Source: Progne subis subis (lineage: Eukaryota > Chordata > Aves > Passeriformes > Hirundinidae). Taken from it: a stretch of 64,000 nucleotides of DNA. The notes beneath the pieces were generated by a model. The model saw only the letters and a list, made by a program, of their open reading frames with translations. It had not been told where the DNA came from and made no database searches. Below are positions 47,700 through 60,400 of the stretch, piece by piece. A program made the position numbers and the translations under genes. Position 1 is the first letter of the stretch; each line of letters opens with the position of its first letter. Location: positions 1 through 64,000 of the forward strand of contig JAKJHU010000460.1 in NCBI GenBank assembly GCA_022316685.1, given 5' to 3'.

Positions 47700-48670
47700 G
47701 CCCAAAAATCCCCGCCCAAAAATCCTCTAAAAGAAATGCCCCAAAGGAGCCCCAAGCGCAACTACCGCAACCCTGCCGCTCGCCAAATTCGAACCAAAAA
47801 AGCCTTCGTGCTAGGCTATATTTTAAATTTTAGTATTTATTATGTTTATATTTATCATTACCGTTTCTGCTTTATATCCGTACCTATGCATATTATAGAT
47901 ATAATACACATAGCATGTCATAATAGAGATTGTATTTATTTATATTGCTGATACTATTTTTCATATTTTACATTGCTATTTTTATTCATTATACTTTCCT
48001 ATTTTTGTATTGATTTTTTAAGTTTTCCGTTTGTTTATATGTTAAACGACGTTTTAAACTATACAAATTCATTAACCTGACACATCAGAACTACAATCAA
48101 TTCGAATTAAATGAGCCTGCTTTTCTAAAGGGTAAAGATTTCATTCTCATTAAAATAATATTGGAAGATTTTCTCTCTTGTGTTTTTTTCGGGGGGGTGT
48201 TGTTTGTGTGGAGGGTTTTTTTGGTGGGGTTTTTTTTGGTGGTTTGTGGGGGTTTTTGGGGTTTTTTTTGCTTGTATTTTGTTTGAGTTTTTTAATGGCT
48301 TTGTTGTTGTCATTGTTGTTTGCTTTGTTTTGGATTTCTTTCTTACTAAACAATGAGGTTTGGAGACTTCCAGAATAAAAAAATCTACTTTCTTTTATTG
48401 CTACCTCTGAAATACACCCTGACATCAAGTGACTGCTGCTAACGCTGTTCGTGGGTAGAATGAGACCTGTTAGGGGATAAAAAGGAAAAAAAGGCACTGT
48501 GGTGTTTACAGCTTTCTCCCTTCGGGTTCTTCAATTGAGTAGAAAGTACAGAGGTTTTGTTCTCTCTCGATGACTATCCAGGCCATCGGTGGGTGGCCAC
48601 GGATGTCATTTTTCAACTTCTTTGTTGCCAGCAGACAATCTGCCACATACTCGGGGTGAGAAAGGGTAAG
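47700..48670. repeat. AT-rich tail module, copy 5
   Basis: Full copy, with the same order of blocks as 25600-26520 and a long G/T-rich section at 48180-48330. Confidence 0.88.
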
Positions 48671-49050
48671 GAAAAAACAAAAAGAAAAAACAAAAAGAAA
48701 AAACAAAACATGGGAAAAAAATTTAAAACAAAATAAAAGTAATTAAAAAGTAAAAAATAAAAGAAAAATAAAATAAATTCTATATAAAAATATATACAAC
48801 AAAAATAAAAAACACAAAAAATATAAATAACATTAAAATAAAAATATTTTAAAAATTAAAAATAATTTAAAAGTAAAGAAAATATAATAACAACAAAAGC
48901 AAAAATAATAAAATTATAAAGATAGAAGAAAATAAATATAAAACCTTTTTAAAAGTTCAAAACCAAAAACTGAACGAAAAAATAAAACTCAAGAAAATAA
49001 AATTACAAAAGTAAAAAAGTAAAAAATTAAATAAATAGTAATACAAAAAT
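48670..49050. repeat. A-rich low-complexity tract
   Basis: Same type and position relative to the tail module as 31450-31800. Confidence 0.88.
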
Positions 49051-49054
49051 AAAT

Positions 49055-51615
49055 GCAGCTCTCCTCTTCCGCCACGGCCTAACACAGCTCCGGGAGGATC
49101 CTGCACTACGCAGGGATGGGGAAAACAAACCCAGTGCCTCCCAGAAAAGAAGGTTTAGAGACAATTCCTGGTTTTGCTTGGAAACAAATTCTATTTTAGC
49201 GGGAAACTCACTTTGGATGAACATCCAAATGTGCCAAGGCAGGAAAGAACCTCCCCATTGTGTCCAGGGAACATCAGTTAGGCTAGGACTGAGGTTGTAA
49301 TGGGATTCATGTCATTCAAAATGCAGTAAATTGAACTTTACAGAGAGATTCATGATGGCAATTAAACAATCAGCAAGTTTTCCTGGGAATTTACAGCGTT
49401 CTGCAGATATGGTGCTCCACAATGCCCATTTACCAACACTCTTCTGGAAAACATCCCTGCAAATGTGCCCTAAGATGTACAAAAATTCCAATTGGGATGG
49501 AAAATTGGCATTTGCGATAAATATCCCCTCACTACAATCAGAGAGAGGAAAACCATGAAATAAAAGGAAGGCAGAACACCCAAATCCCAGCTCGCCTGGA
49601 AAACAAGCTCGGGAATTTCTACCATTGAAAACTTTTGCAACAGTCAGGAAGTTGGTGGAAGTTCATGGAAGGATGATTTAAAATCTGCCCCCTCTGCTCT
49701 GATTTTAAAGGGAAGTGACAACTGAACATGTCAGCTTACACTTCTCCAAGAATTATCTGGGTTTTGTGGGAGTAGCAATGCAAAGAAACTCCAGTCTTAC
49801 CTGGATTTGACATCTCAAACTCTCGGCAGAGTGGGGAAGTTTCAGTGGAACGGGAGAGCCACAATTGCTGGAAGAACAAAATTCAATGGGGCAGAAATCA
49901 GGAACTTCATTTACAAATCCATGCAGGAGGAGGAGGATGACACCAGGAATGCACTCCAGCTGAAGGCAAGGATTTAGTGGAAAAGGCAGGAAATCAAACG
50001 GATGCTCCCTGGTTATGCTCAAGCAATTATCCAGGAGTCAGAGAGAAAAGAGGGAACCCTGGCCTGGGAAAAGGCCTTCGGGCGGCTTCGCTTCCTAGTG
50101 GCTCTCTCCTTTTTTGCCAGCTCCCTGGAAGAGGAAAAACAACAGCAATAAAGTTTCAAACCCAGGCAGGACGCCCTCGCTTCGGGCAGACGGAAGCGCA
50201 GCTCCCAGGGAGCGAGTCCAGGCCGTGCGCTGGGGAGCTCCGGGAAGCTGGGATGGCCTGCGTGACGGAAGGGCTGGAAAAGCACACCCAGCTGCCGGCT
50301 TCAGTGCTGGCACACAGCCAGGCCTGGGCTCAGGCTTAGAGCTGGGACTGCACAATGCCCCAAAGGCGGCTTAGACGTCCGGCATTACACCCAGCACCCA
50401 GCTCCAGGAGAAACTCGGCTGGGAGAAGCACCCCGGATGCTCCCCCAGAATACTGACCTCACCCTGCAGCTCCTCCAAAATAGGGGAACCTACGGAAATC
50501 AGTCAGAAACCCACGGATTTCCACTTCTTCAGAACCAAAGCGGCAGCAAAATGTGTCCAAACCGGGCTGCAAACCGGCACGTCGGAGGATTTATTCCAGA
50601 GGGGACACAAGGATCCTCAGCCAGCCAGTATTTCCCTCGGGCTCTTCCCACTGCTCTCTGAGGACACGAGCAGCACTTTTTCCCTGCTGTTCCCCTTTCC
50701 CTCAGTGCCGAGTGTTCTGCTCTCCGCCGCCTCCACGGTCAGGAAGGAAAACAGGAATATTACCCTGACACAGAGTGTCCAGGAGGGTGCGACTGAGGCG
50801 GGACCCCCAGCTCCCAATCCACCGCTGCTTCTGGATGTCTGAGCAGCTCCTTCCCAGACTTTCCCTTCCCCGGCTGCCATGTCCACAGACACCTTCTCCA
50901 CGCAGCTCAAACGGCCACAGAAACGCAAAGAAAGAAGATCAAAGATCAATCCACCTGTTTCCAGGCTGGGGAGAAGGACGGAGGTGTAATATCCATAGTT
51001 AGTTCAGAACAGTAGAGCCATTTTTTCATGACCTTGAGGATCAGTGAAGGGCAGCAAAAGCTGGTTAACTCCTTTATCAACTTATTAGCAGCAGAGAAAT
51101 TAAGTATGGCGTTTAGTTAAGATCAAGTTTTGCCACTAAAAATTAAGGACATGACGTGTTGGTGTTAGTGCTTTTAACCTTCCGACATTAGAGGGTATTT
51201 CTACAAAAAATTCATGATGGAAGCACCTTACCTTAAAATAAGACTTCTTACAATACAGTTGGCCAAAAAAAGAGTCTCAATACCAAGATAGAAGTCTCAC
51301 AGCTATTAAAAAAAGTTGTCTGTGGTGCGTATAACTTGCCAGCCCTTCATGGTTTCAGTCGTTACCATTTATTTTTATCAAGTCCATGATTGAAACCTCG
51401 TAGAAAGCTAAAAACAAACCTGAAAAAACCCAGGACAAAGCTACACATTGTCCCCAAGTACCCCAGTGTGGAGCTGTGTCACCCCCGAAGTGTTTGCTCC
51501 CTCAAGCCGGCCTGGAGGCTCCAGCCGCTCCCTGGGGGCGGGGTTAACAAGAGAATCACTCATTTAAAGCTGTTGGTGTCAGTGGCCTGCACTGGAGTGC
51601 CAATGAATGTGAAAT
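49055..51615. repeat. Duplicated module E, copy 2, plus a short piece of D
   Basis: Match to 31800-34396. The final part, 51420-51615, is the start of module D and then switches to module G near 51620. Confidence 0.9.
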
Positions 51616-51654
51616 ACGTGATTGTCATGATTCTCGTCTTGAACAGTGACCAAC

Positions 51655-52185
51655 CTCCTCGGGGGAACTCCCTCCACCCAGATGGGGCGCTCTGCCATGG
51701 ATTGAATTCATCTGCATCGGAAAGAAATTTAGGACAAAAGTCACAGTGCTGCACGGTAATTTAACAGCTCCAGGCATCTGGTGTCAATCTACAGCTACCA
51801 TCTACAGTCCAAGCACACCCTACATTACAAATTTCAAGGCCCCAGGCCTTGTCCTATTACCCCTACAGCCAGCTATGCGGCAGGGCAGAGCAGCTCAGGA
51901 CCAAAAACGCATCGATACCTGTGACACAGGAGACCACAAACAAGGGGACGCAACAGGGAGAGAAAACTCTCGGCAAGAAGAATGACCGTGAGGACTGAGA
52001 GAACTTGGAATGAGATGACCAAGGGGAGACCCAAGGTGAGCTGGCCAGGCTGACAGAACCCTGCAGGAACGAAGATGCTAACAGGTTGACTTATTCCAAG
52101 AACCGCAAAGATGGATGCCCGAGAGTCCTAGGGGCAGAATCCTCTGCTTGTCTTTGCATTCTTTACAAGTGCTAGTATACCATAA
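51655..52185. repeat. Duplicated module G, copy 2 (CpG-decayed)
   Basis: Counterpart of 41310-41865 with most CpG sites replaced, and with small deletions. Confidence 0.85.
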
Positions 52186-52221
52186 TGGACCCATATACCA
52201 CCAAAGAAAGTAACGCTGAAT

Positions 52222-52380
52222 AAAAACCGCATATAAATTTATTATATATTATATATATATATAATATATATTATATATATAAATATATATTATATATTTA
52301 TCATAACCCATTTATTAAATAGCACTGCCACTATCTATATATAAATGTATATATATAATTAAAATATATTAATTTGAGCA
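52222..52380. repeat. AT-only low-complexity tract
   Basis: TATATATAA/TTATATATT sequence with self-complementary stretches that could extrude as a hairpin or cruciform. Confidence 0.85.
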
Positions 52381-52660
52381 TTAAGTTGACGATACAAAAT
52401 AAAATAGAAAATGTCCTAAAACCATATTATAACACAATATCCTCTATCATCCTCCCCCATATCCTCTCTCAACTATATTATCTAACACAAACAAACAAAA
52501 CCCCCATTTTTTAACTTTTTCTAACTAACTTCTCATTTATTATCCAAAACTAAAAATTTTGCCAAAACTGTTGCTTCTTCTAAAACTACTGAACTTTACT
52601 CGAATTCACAAAACCAAACTACCACCAAAAACCCCACGCTGCAGCACAGAAAGTCCCACG
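52381..52660. other. Short G-depleted stretch
   Basis: 52441-52560 contains no G at all in 120 bases, although C is common. The composition matches the larger block at 42.5-44.6 kb, and both lie shortly after a copy of module G. Confidence 0.65.
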
Positions 52661-52784
52661 CCACACCCACTGCGATTACCTCCGCCACTGTACTGACACG
52701 GCAATGAAAAAACGGGGACCCAAAGGAGTCACGGGAGAGTGCCAAATGTACAGGGCAGCAGGGCCCATGATGAGAGAGAAGAAA

Positions 52785-52872
52785 GAGGGAGAGGAGAGGG
52801 AGAGGGAGAGGGAGAGGGAGAGGGAGAGGGAGAGGGAGAGGGAGAGGGAGAGGGAGAGGGAGAGGGAGAGAG
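52785..52872. repeat. (GAGAGG)n hexamer repeat
   Basis: About 14 near-perfect copies of a GAGAGG hexamer. It forces open frames on both strands. Confidence 0.97.
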
Positions 52873-53024
52873 GACCAGCTTGGTGATGGGAGTGTACAGG
52901 GAAAGCACAAGGCTAGGAATGGGACAGAGAACGACAGAAAAGAGGGACAAGAAAAAGGAGAAAAGAACAGCAAGGGAGGGGTGGGGGCAGGGGGGGAAGG
53001 GAGCAGAACAGAGATAAAGAACCC

Positions 53025-53125
53025 TAGAATAATTTAGGTTGGGAAAGAACTTTGAGATGATCACAGTCCAACCATTAACTCAGCATTGCCAAGTCCACCA
53101 CTAAACCATGTCACTTGAAGGCAGC
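53025..53125 (-). mobile_element. CR1 LINE 3' fragment
   Basis: CTAGAATAATTTAGGTTGGG followed by CACAGTCCAACCATTAACTC and GCCAAGTCCACCACTAAACC is the reverse complement of the usual CR1 3' end. Only about 100 bases remain. Confidence 0.85.
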
Positions 53126-53129
53126 ACCA

Positions 53130-54420
53130 CCTGCCCCTTGGGGAATCCCACCTGGAAACACAGGGAAGAGAAAAGAGGCAGAAAGAGGGAGTTGGAGCAG
53201 AACAAAAGAAAATAAGGACAGGGGGAGGATGGAGATGAAGAAAATAAAATGGGACGGGCAGCACGACAGTGCTATTAAAGAGTAATAGGGGCAGGGAACA
53301 GGACAGAAAGATACAGTGACAAACAATGGTCCACAGAGCAGGAAAGAGCAACAGAATGAAAAAAGGAAGAGGGATCCTGAGAGAGGCATGGAGGACAGAT
53401 AGAAGGACAGAGCAAGTAAGAAGCACAAACAGATAAAAGGACAGGGTAACACAGAAGGAATATCAGGGAGGACACTGGGCCAGAATGAGAAATTGAGGGG
53501 CATTGAGCAGGACTGAGAGGTAAACACACATTATTTTTATTTCTTTCATATATATCCTATTTTCTTACATTTTTCAAGCCTTTTATTTTTTAATTTATAT
53601 ATAGAAAAGTTACATTTGTATTTCCAAATCCTGTAAAATTTCTTATATTCTAAAATCTTGTATATAATAGATATATTTTTATTTGAAAATCAAGTTATAT
53701 ACAAATCAATATTATATATACAAAAATGAGAAACTTTACAGTTTTTAATACATAAATGAGCATGAGCAGAAATTATGTATTTATTTTAGGTCTGATGATG
53801 TCCACAGTTGCACAAGCATAGTGTGACAGTAGTAACATTACTATCTATATTTAATACTAGGATATTTTCAATGACAATATATAACAAACCAAGTATGTCT
53901 CATAATCGGCTATTCAAAGTAAACTAACAATAAGCTGATAACATGCAGCTTGGGATCTATCTGTAACTACCACACTTCTGGTTAAATTACAGCTCTTGAC
54001 AATAAGACTCCTGATAAATCACAATTTTAATCAATTACTCCTCAAAATAAAGTAATTGTGATACATAATGGCATTAACATTAAAAATTATATTCTTTCCT
54101 ATATAACATAGACCTTTATCAAATACCAAAATGGATTGAAAATTTATTTGGTAATTGCTTTTATGTGTTCTGTGAATACAGCAAATTACAATACCGTACT
54201 GTTGCTAAAACAGAAATTTAATGTATCCAGTTTCTAGAGCGTACATAGTACAAGAACAAATATTTGCAAAGGTCCCGTTTCACTTATAACTTCTTCTGAA
54301 TAGTTGTCTCCTGTCCACTGCATATATTATAGTATTTTGATTATGGTTTAAGACAACAACATAAATCTTGGTCTTTTCAGCTACTTACTGAAAAATTACA
54401 TACACAAGAAATTAAAAGCC
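53130..54420. other. Spacer without a gene
   Basis: 53130-53520 is purine-rich (AGGACAG, GGGACAG words). 53520-54420 is AT-rich with no recognisable coding sequence. Confidence 0.55.
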
Positions 54421-54424
54421 TTAC

Positions 54425-54581
54425 CTGAAAGAATTTACCTCTCAGACAGAAATTATAGTAATCATCTGCCTGCCTTTGATACGACAGTACTTTCTGTCTG
54501 AGCATTTCTGCCCAGTGTTGAAAGGTTTCTGGTAGATCTTCAAGCATTCCACATATGAGGCTTTTTTCCTCCATAGAAATC
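54425..54581 (-). other. Candidate internal exon of an unnamed gene, 157 bp
   Basis: On the minus strand an acceptor (CTTTCTGCAG) is followed by 157 bases that read, after one leftover base, as 52 codons (ISMEEKSLICGMLEDLPE onward) and end in phase 0 at TTTCAG then GTAAGG. A weaker alternative donor (GAGAG then GTAAAT) lies about 16 bases earlier. The predicted piece is acidic then helical with Trp and many Gln, unlike chance sequence in such an AT-rich setting, and could be part of a coiled coil. I do not recognise the family. The gene would run divergently from MAJIN, perhaps sharing the CpG island at 56.3-57.1 kb. Confidence 0.5.
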
Positions 54582-54599
54582 CTGCAGAAAGGAAAGATA

Positions 54600-55597
54600 A
54601 ACCAGAAAAAATGTTGGTAACATGTTCAAACAAGTCACATCTAGATACATAACAGCAGGAGAAGGAAGCAAAAATTTTGGGTGCTCTGAAAAATATAGAA
54701 AAGAAACAAACTCTTTTTCTAATACAGTAGGCCCATGAAAGCAAAACTGACTGAAGAACACAGGGTTTTCTCACCAAGGCAGAGCAGTGTTACTACCTGT
54801 CTAGAGAAAATTCCTAATGATCCCCTAAAAAGTACAAAAAACTAACGATTTTTAAAAATTAAAAATACGATCATGCAATTAGATTATCACATTGGCAATA
54901 TTCACTGTTTTTCAAGTATTACGTTCAAGATGATGTGATACATTTTTCAGAGCATACAGAAACAAATATTCAGAATGCCTAAGTACTCTCCCCTGCCTTG
55001 GCACAGATTCTCCCCAGAAGCAGCCAGGACTCAGAGATATTGTAATGGCTCACCAGAGAGCACTGCCATGTCACTGGCACAAAAAAGCAATCTCAGCCAA
55101 TCTCCTGTGCCCAAAACTCACCTTAAGAGCTTACTGTGTGTTGTACATAAAACAAAAATATTTGAAATTGTTTACTGGAATTGTTTTGAAACACAACATG
55201 GAATAAAATTCCTAAGTGCTTAAACATCTTAGGCATTAATTTGAATAGTTTTGCATGGCACATATGAAATATCTCAGTTCTATACAGTACACCTGGAAGA
55301 AACCATATGATAATTTTCTTAGAGGAGGGGAATGGAACCCATTTTTTTCCTCCTTTATTCCTATCAATGGAATACTGAGCACAAGAACATGGTGTATAAA
55401 ACATATTGATCTTCTTGGACATGAAAATGTTGGAAAGACAGGCATACATCATTAAAGGTGGCTGTGGATTAGACTTGATGAACTACATCTGCCAGCCTTG
55501 CCCCTCAGCATTTTCTCTAGTATGGTTAAGAGAGGGAGGTACATACAGCGTTCCAGGTATGACCAGAGGATATCAGGAAGCACAGTAGTGCTATGAC

Positions 55598-55637
<40 letters not shown>

Positions 55638-56330
55638 TTCCTGTTTTTGAGGTCACTTTATCTGGCAATAGTGCAGTAGGATTCCTGAGGGTGCTGTTCT
55701 ACTCTAGAACCAACTTTGAGCCTCCCATTTGCTATTGAAGAGCAGCTCAAACAGGATATAGCCCTTCTTGCTGAGATGCACCCGGAGTGCTGAGCTCAGC
55801 ATTGTTAATGGTTTGCGTTGTTAATGAAGCTGTGTTTTCCGCTGTGTTATCTGCTTGCTTGAACATGATTTCCCTGTAGTTACCAATTTCCTGATTGTGC
55901 ATGAAATCAATGCATCAATTTACTTCCCGACACCCTAATTCTACAGTAATTTAACATTACTGTAAAGTAATGCTAATTTTTTTGCTTTTTATTTAAACCA
56001 AAAGAGAGTGAAAATAAATTCAGAATTGTTCTGCAGCTGCTGAATTATTCTCTACATCATGTCTTTACCAATGCTGAGGGGCACCATCATGCAGCTGCTT
56101 ATAGGAACCGGACTTCATCTCACTGACTGGACGGAGAGGGACGCTGGATATTAACGCTGTGAGAAAAGGAAAGATCTTTCAACTCCAGTATTTCTTAGAG
56201 AGATGTAGTATATAAAATGTTCCAGTTATATAAAAGACGGACAACAGGGGTTGCAGCAAAAGTGGAGCAGGGAGCCGTGTGGGTCAGAAAGGGAAAAGAA
56301 AGAGGTGCCGTAGTGGCTAAGGATCGACCG
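54600..56330. other. Spacer without a recognised gene
   Basis: AT-rich single-copy sequence. It includes an (A)29 run at 55607-55635. No exon with convincing splice sites and coding character is seen. Confidence 0.5.
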
Positions 56331-57130
56331 CTAGTCCCTCTCGCGGCAGATCTAGTGCCTCCTAGAGCCTCTGCCTCATCTGAGATGCCACCTCAGCAGC
56401 CCAGCCCCGGCCAACTCGAGCACTCGCCATCCTTAGAGGAAAGTGGCTGCAGAGCTGCGGACCTGCTCTGGGCAATGTCCCCCCTCCCTACCAGCAGCTG
56501 GGTTCAACTGGGCTCCGCGGGATTAGGCTGGGCTCGGCTAGGCTCGGCTGGGCTCGCCTCGCTCCATTCGGCTCGGTTCGGCTGTGCTCGGCCGAGCGCC
56601 ACTCGGCTCCTCTCGGTCCGCAGCCCCGGCCCGGCCACGCCGGAGGCGAGGGCTTGGTGGGCGCGGCGGGACCGGTGGGCGTGGAGCGGAGGGTCGCCGG
56701 TAGGCGCCGGAGCTGTCCGGAGGCCTTTCAGGCCGCCCCCGACTCTGGGAAGGCGGCGGCACCTCGCGTTTGGCAGGCCAGACGCTGCGCCGGCATCCGC
56801 AGCGGGGCCCGGCCTGGCTTCACCGGGCCTGGGCTCTCCGCCTCAGCCCGGGGGCACCGGGGACGTGCGGTGGGGCTGAGGAGCAGCGAGCTCCTGCGCG
56901 CCCAACTCCCGGGGGTTGCCGGCATCCGCGGCAGACGGGGGCTCCCTCACATGCGGTGCCGGTCGCGGGCCCCACAGGGCTCTGCGGAGGGGGCTGGGCT
57001 GGCGGGGGGGAGTTGCCAGAGCCGGGACACGAGGCCGGTAAAGCTCCAGGGACCTCGGTAGAGAGTTGTGGGGCAGGGCAGCTGAAGGCGAGGTGGCCGT
57101 CTGCTGCGGGTTTGTCCTCGCACCCTGCTC
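56330..57130. promoter_or_regulatory. CpG island, likely promoter of MAJIN
   Basis: The only strongly GC- and CpG-rich stretch in the right 11 kb, ending about 200 bases before the MAJIN start codon. It contains GC-box-like CCGCCCCC and a loose 10-base repeat GGCTCGGCTG (56505-56610). A possible non-coding first exon could end at the donor-like GACTG then GTAGGA near 57181 and join the acceptor at 57315-57316. The island might serve a divergent minus-strand gene as well. Confidence 0.7.
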
Positions 57131-57316
57131 AAAAACACGGCGCCATTGAAACGGACACTCAGATCAGCCGTTTGCTGACTGGTAGGAGAGTTCTCTCTGC
57201 AAATGTCCCCTGGAAGAAAAACTGCATATAATCTTTTCATATGATAGAACGAGATGTGGTGAGGGTGTTTTAGGAATTAACCTTTGACTCTCGTGCTTTC
57301 CTTGTCTGGCCTTCAG

Positions 57317-57431
57317 GGAGAGAAAGACAGATGTCGTTGAAACCATTCACTTATCCATTGCCTGAAACAAGATTTCTTCATGCTGGCAGGCATGTGTACA
57401 AATTTAAAATCCGGTATGGCAACTTCAACAG
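57317..57431 (+). CDS. MAJIN: MAJIN exon with start codon
   Basis: Begins after an acceptor at 57315-57316, with 14 bases of 5' UTR, ATG at 57331, and ends in AACAG followed by GTACGT. The coding part is 101 bases and leaves phase 2. It encodes the conserved N-terminal strand region ending KFKIRYGN. Confidence 0.93.
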
Positions 57432-60400
57432 GTACGTGTGTTAAAGCCAAGAAGTCACCCTGCTGTTTGTTGACTGCATGTGGCAGTGAATTAACATAAA
57501 ACATTAAAACACAAAACACAAGTGAGCAGAAAGTTCACATGGAACAATCCTTGTGAATCAGGGACATTTTTTAAGAGTAATAGATTAGGAATTAATCTGC
57601 CTGCTCAGTATCTCTTCCTGTTCAGTGGGATTTATATTTTGTTGCTGTTTAAACTCTTACATAAAATGCAGCTTCATTGCATTTTGACTTGCATGATTCC
57701 AACTCTCTCTTCGTTTCACAGTTCTCCCAGTCTCAGTCTCACTGAAGGTGCTGCCAAGGAATCAGAGGTAGGAGCTGAAGCAGGTCCATAGGCCCTCTGA
57801 AGGGTGTTAGGCTGAACTAATAATATGCTTGTTTACAGGATTGAGAACATTTTGTCAAGTGCAGTATTTCAAGTGTAAGTAGTGGGGAACTTCCCTGGAG
57901 AGTCTGGGGAAAAAAAAAAGCGTAAATGAAGAATGTTCCTCAAGAGGCAAAATTTAGTGCAGAAGAGTAATGTTTTTGTTTGAAATATTCGAAAGAAGCT
58001 ACTGACTCTTAAAATTGGACAAATGGAAACTCCTGTTTGTTGAGCTAGTTGCCCCCAGTTTCTGTCTGATTCCTCTTCAGAGTCATTCTTGCAGGAGCTC
58101 TTTCCCAGGATTTCAGTCTCAACCTCAAAATTGACCACAACTTTCAAGTTGTCAGGCTTGACTAGCTGTTAATCCCCTCGCTTTTTCAGGAGCTGTGGCA
58201 GTACTGGTGAGCTGGCTTGATGGAGGCTAATCTAATGCTAAATTGCACGTGCTTTCCTTGCGCCTGTGGAACCAGTGGGTGTTCTTTTAATGGTGCCGTT
58301 GCTTTGTGTCCAAGCACAAACTGATGGTCACAATTGATGAGTTATGTTGTTGTCATCTTCCTGAGACAGAAGAGGGCCCCTGCCATTACTAAGAAATTGA
58401 GACAAATATACTACCTGCTTAAAAATGCTCCTTCCTATTACTTAATTTCTAAAAATCTTCAGAGTACAGTAATAGCATTAAAAACCTTACTGAAGAAAAT
58501 GTCCTGATTTTAATTTATATGAAAAATTACCTTTTTTTCTTTCTTTTTTTTTTCTTTTTTTTTCCCCCCACTTTTGAAAATATTGAAAGGTATTACTGGA
58601 AAAAGTTTTGTGTTTGTAGAGGAGGAGTTTGTTGGGGCTTAACTGCAGTTCCCTTGCAACTGATTTGGGTCACTATTCAGGGAAGAGGAGCAGGTAAATG
58701 CTATGTGTGTTTTGCTGGAAAAAATAAAATTACACTCTTTAAATTTAAAGCTTCTGAAATTTAAAACTGCATCTCCATTTTCCGTAGTACTTCTTCTCTG
58801 TTAATTCAAGATTAAGATACTCATTCACCTAAATTTCTGTGAGTCTGTCAGTGCAGTGCACTCTAAAATGGCAGGAGGGAGTGGGGAGAAGAAGGGAAGG
58901 AGGAAAAGCAGAATATGTAGAACCTGGTCTTCCTTGATTCATGCAAACTGTAAAGTAATGTTAAATTTTCCCTAAGCCTTGAAAGTGCACTTGACAGTGG
59001 AATTGTGACTATGTTTTTAATATTTTTCCTTTGTTTATTTTTTTGGTCTCTCCAGGAAGTGATTCGAGTAATCCTTGGAAATCTTGATGATTTACATCCA
59101 TTTTCTACAGACCACTTCACTGTCTTTCCATGTATCCTTTCTTTCCTGCTCATAAAAGAGAAGACTCAATGACTTGAATCTGTTGGGCATTGCATAAGTG
59201 AACATTTATGTGTAGGAGTGTGCAGATCTTTAGCTGGAGTAGTACTGCTTTGATCTTTGCCGTTTGACATTGGCTGAAGTTATTGTGGACACCTCAGATG
59301 TTGCCTTCACCAAAGAGCTGATGTGGCAATGTTTTGGAGTGTTTTCATCCAAATGGCCCTGCATTCCAAATTAGCTTTAGCCAGAGCAGATGCAGGTGTA
59401 TGTAAAGTGCCAGGAAGCTCACCTCATGTGCTTGCATGTGCAGCTGGTGCATTGTTCCCAAGGTTTGTAGAACATAAAGCACTCCTTACAGGCCCAGCAG
59501 TGCTGGCCCACAGGCAGCGATACTCACAGTGGTGTTCTTGTAAGGTCCCTCAAGGTTAAACCACCATGAGCCTTTCGGGATGGAGGATGGGAGCAAGTGT
59601 GAGTCTGTGCTTGTGTCTCCACAGAGATGGCTGAGGGAAGCAAAAAAGCACCTCACAGAGTGAGCTTTACAAGGAGCAGTAGTTGAGTTAAGATAATTGT
59701 AAGTCCAGACAGGCTTTTGAACAGTGAGCTCAGAGGCCTAGTATGAGGAGCTGTCTTACTGTTGGTGTGGCAGGCTCCTCTCTCTAGAGTGACTCTTTGT
59801 TAATCACCAGCTATGAGTCCTTCAAGCCAAAACCCAGGCAATTTAAGTCCTTAAAAGAACTGATTGTATCAATATTTCACCATCTTCTGTCCCCGGGTTG
59901 TTAGTTTCTGCTAGCAAATGTGGACTAACAGTATTCGTTTCATGTGTTTCTCCCTGAGATCAGAGATGTGTGAGGAGACTTATGTCCAGCACCATTTGTT
60001 CTTCCAAGCAGAAGCTCCTGGATGTCAGAACTGCACTCAGATGAAAGAATGGCTGTAATTGTGATGGTTGTCCTGTCAGTTACCTTTTTTACCCCATTTT
60101 GAACTGTGAAGTAAATTTAACAATGCTCCTTCTATGAATCCAAATCCTTTTCAATTTTTAAATGATTTTTTGTTTTTTTAATAATTCTTTTTTAATTAGG
60201 GAGACTGCTGAGGGGTTTTTCTATTCATAGGTTTGGAAGAGCCTGGCATTTTTTTTTCAGGAGGGTGTCAGTACTGAAGCCAAACACAGTTAAGGGAACA
60301 GAACACTATTAATACAGGTGACTGATGGAGCAGTGTGGATAAGTAAACCTGGATAAGTGTTTCCTGTAGTGTGTTACTGGTGCAGTTTCACAAGTTCATA

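Noticed and set aside
46973..47833. 286-codon plus-strand frame
   Set aside because: It spans YY1-rich repeats, the 92-bp tandem repeat and the tail module; the equivalent region at 16.2-17.0 kb has no matching continuous frame.
52596..53064. Minus-strand frames rich in Pro-Ser-Leu over the hexamer repeat
   Set aside because: The (GAGAGG)n tract has a period divisible by three and no stop codons, so it opens frames by itself.
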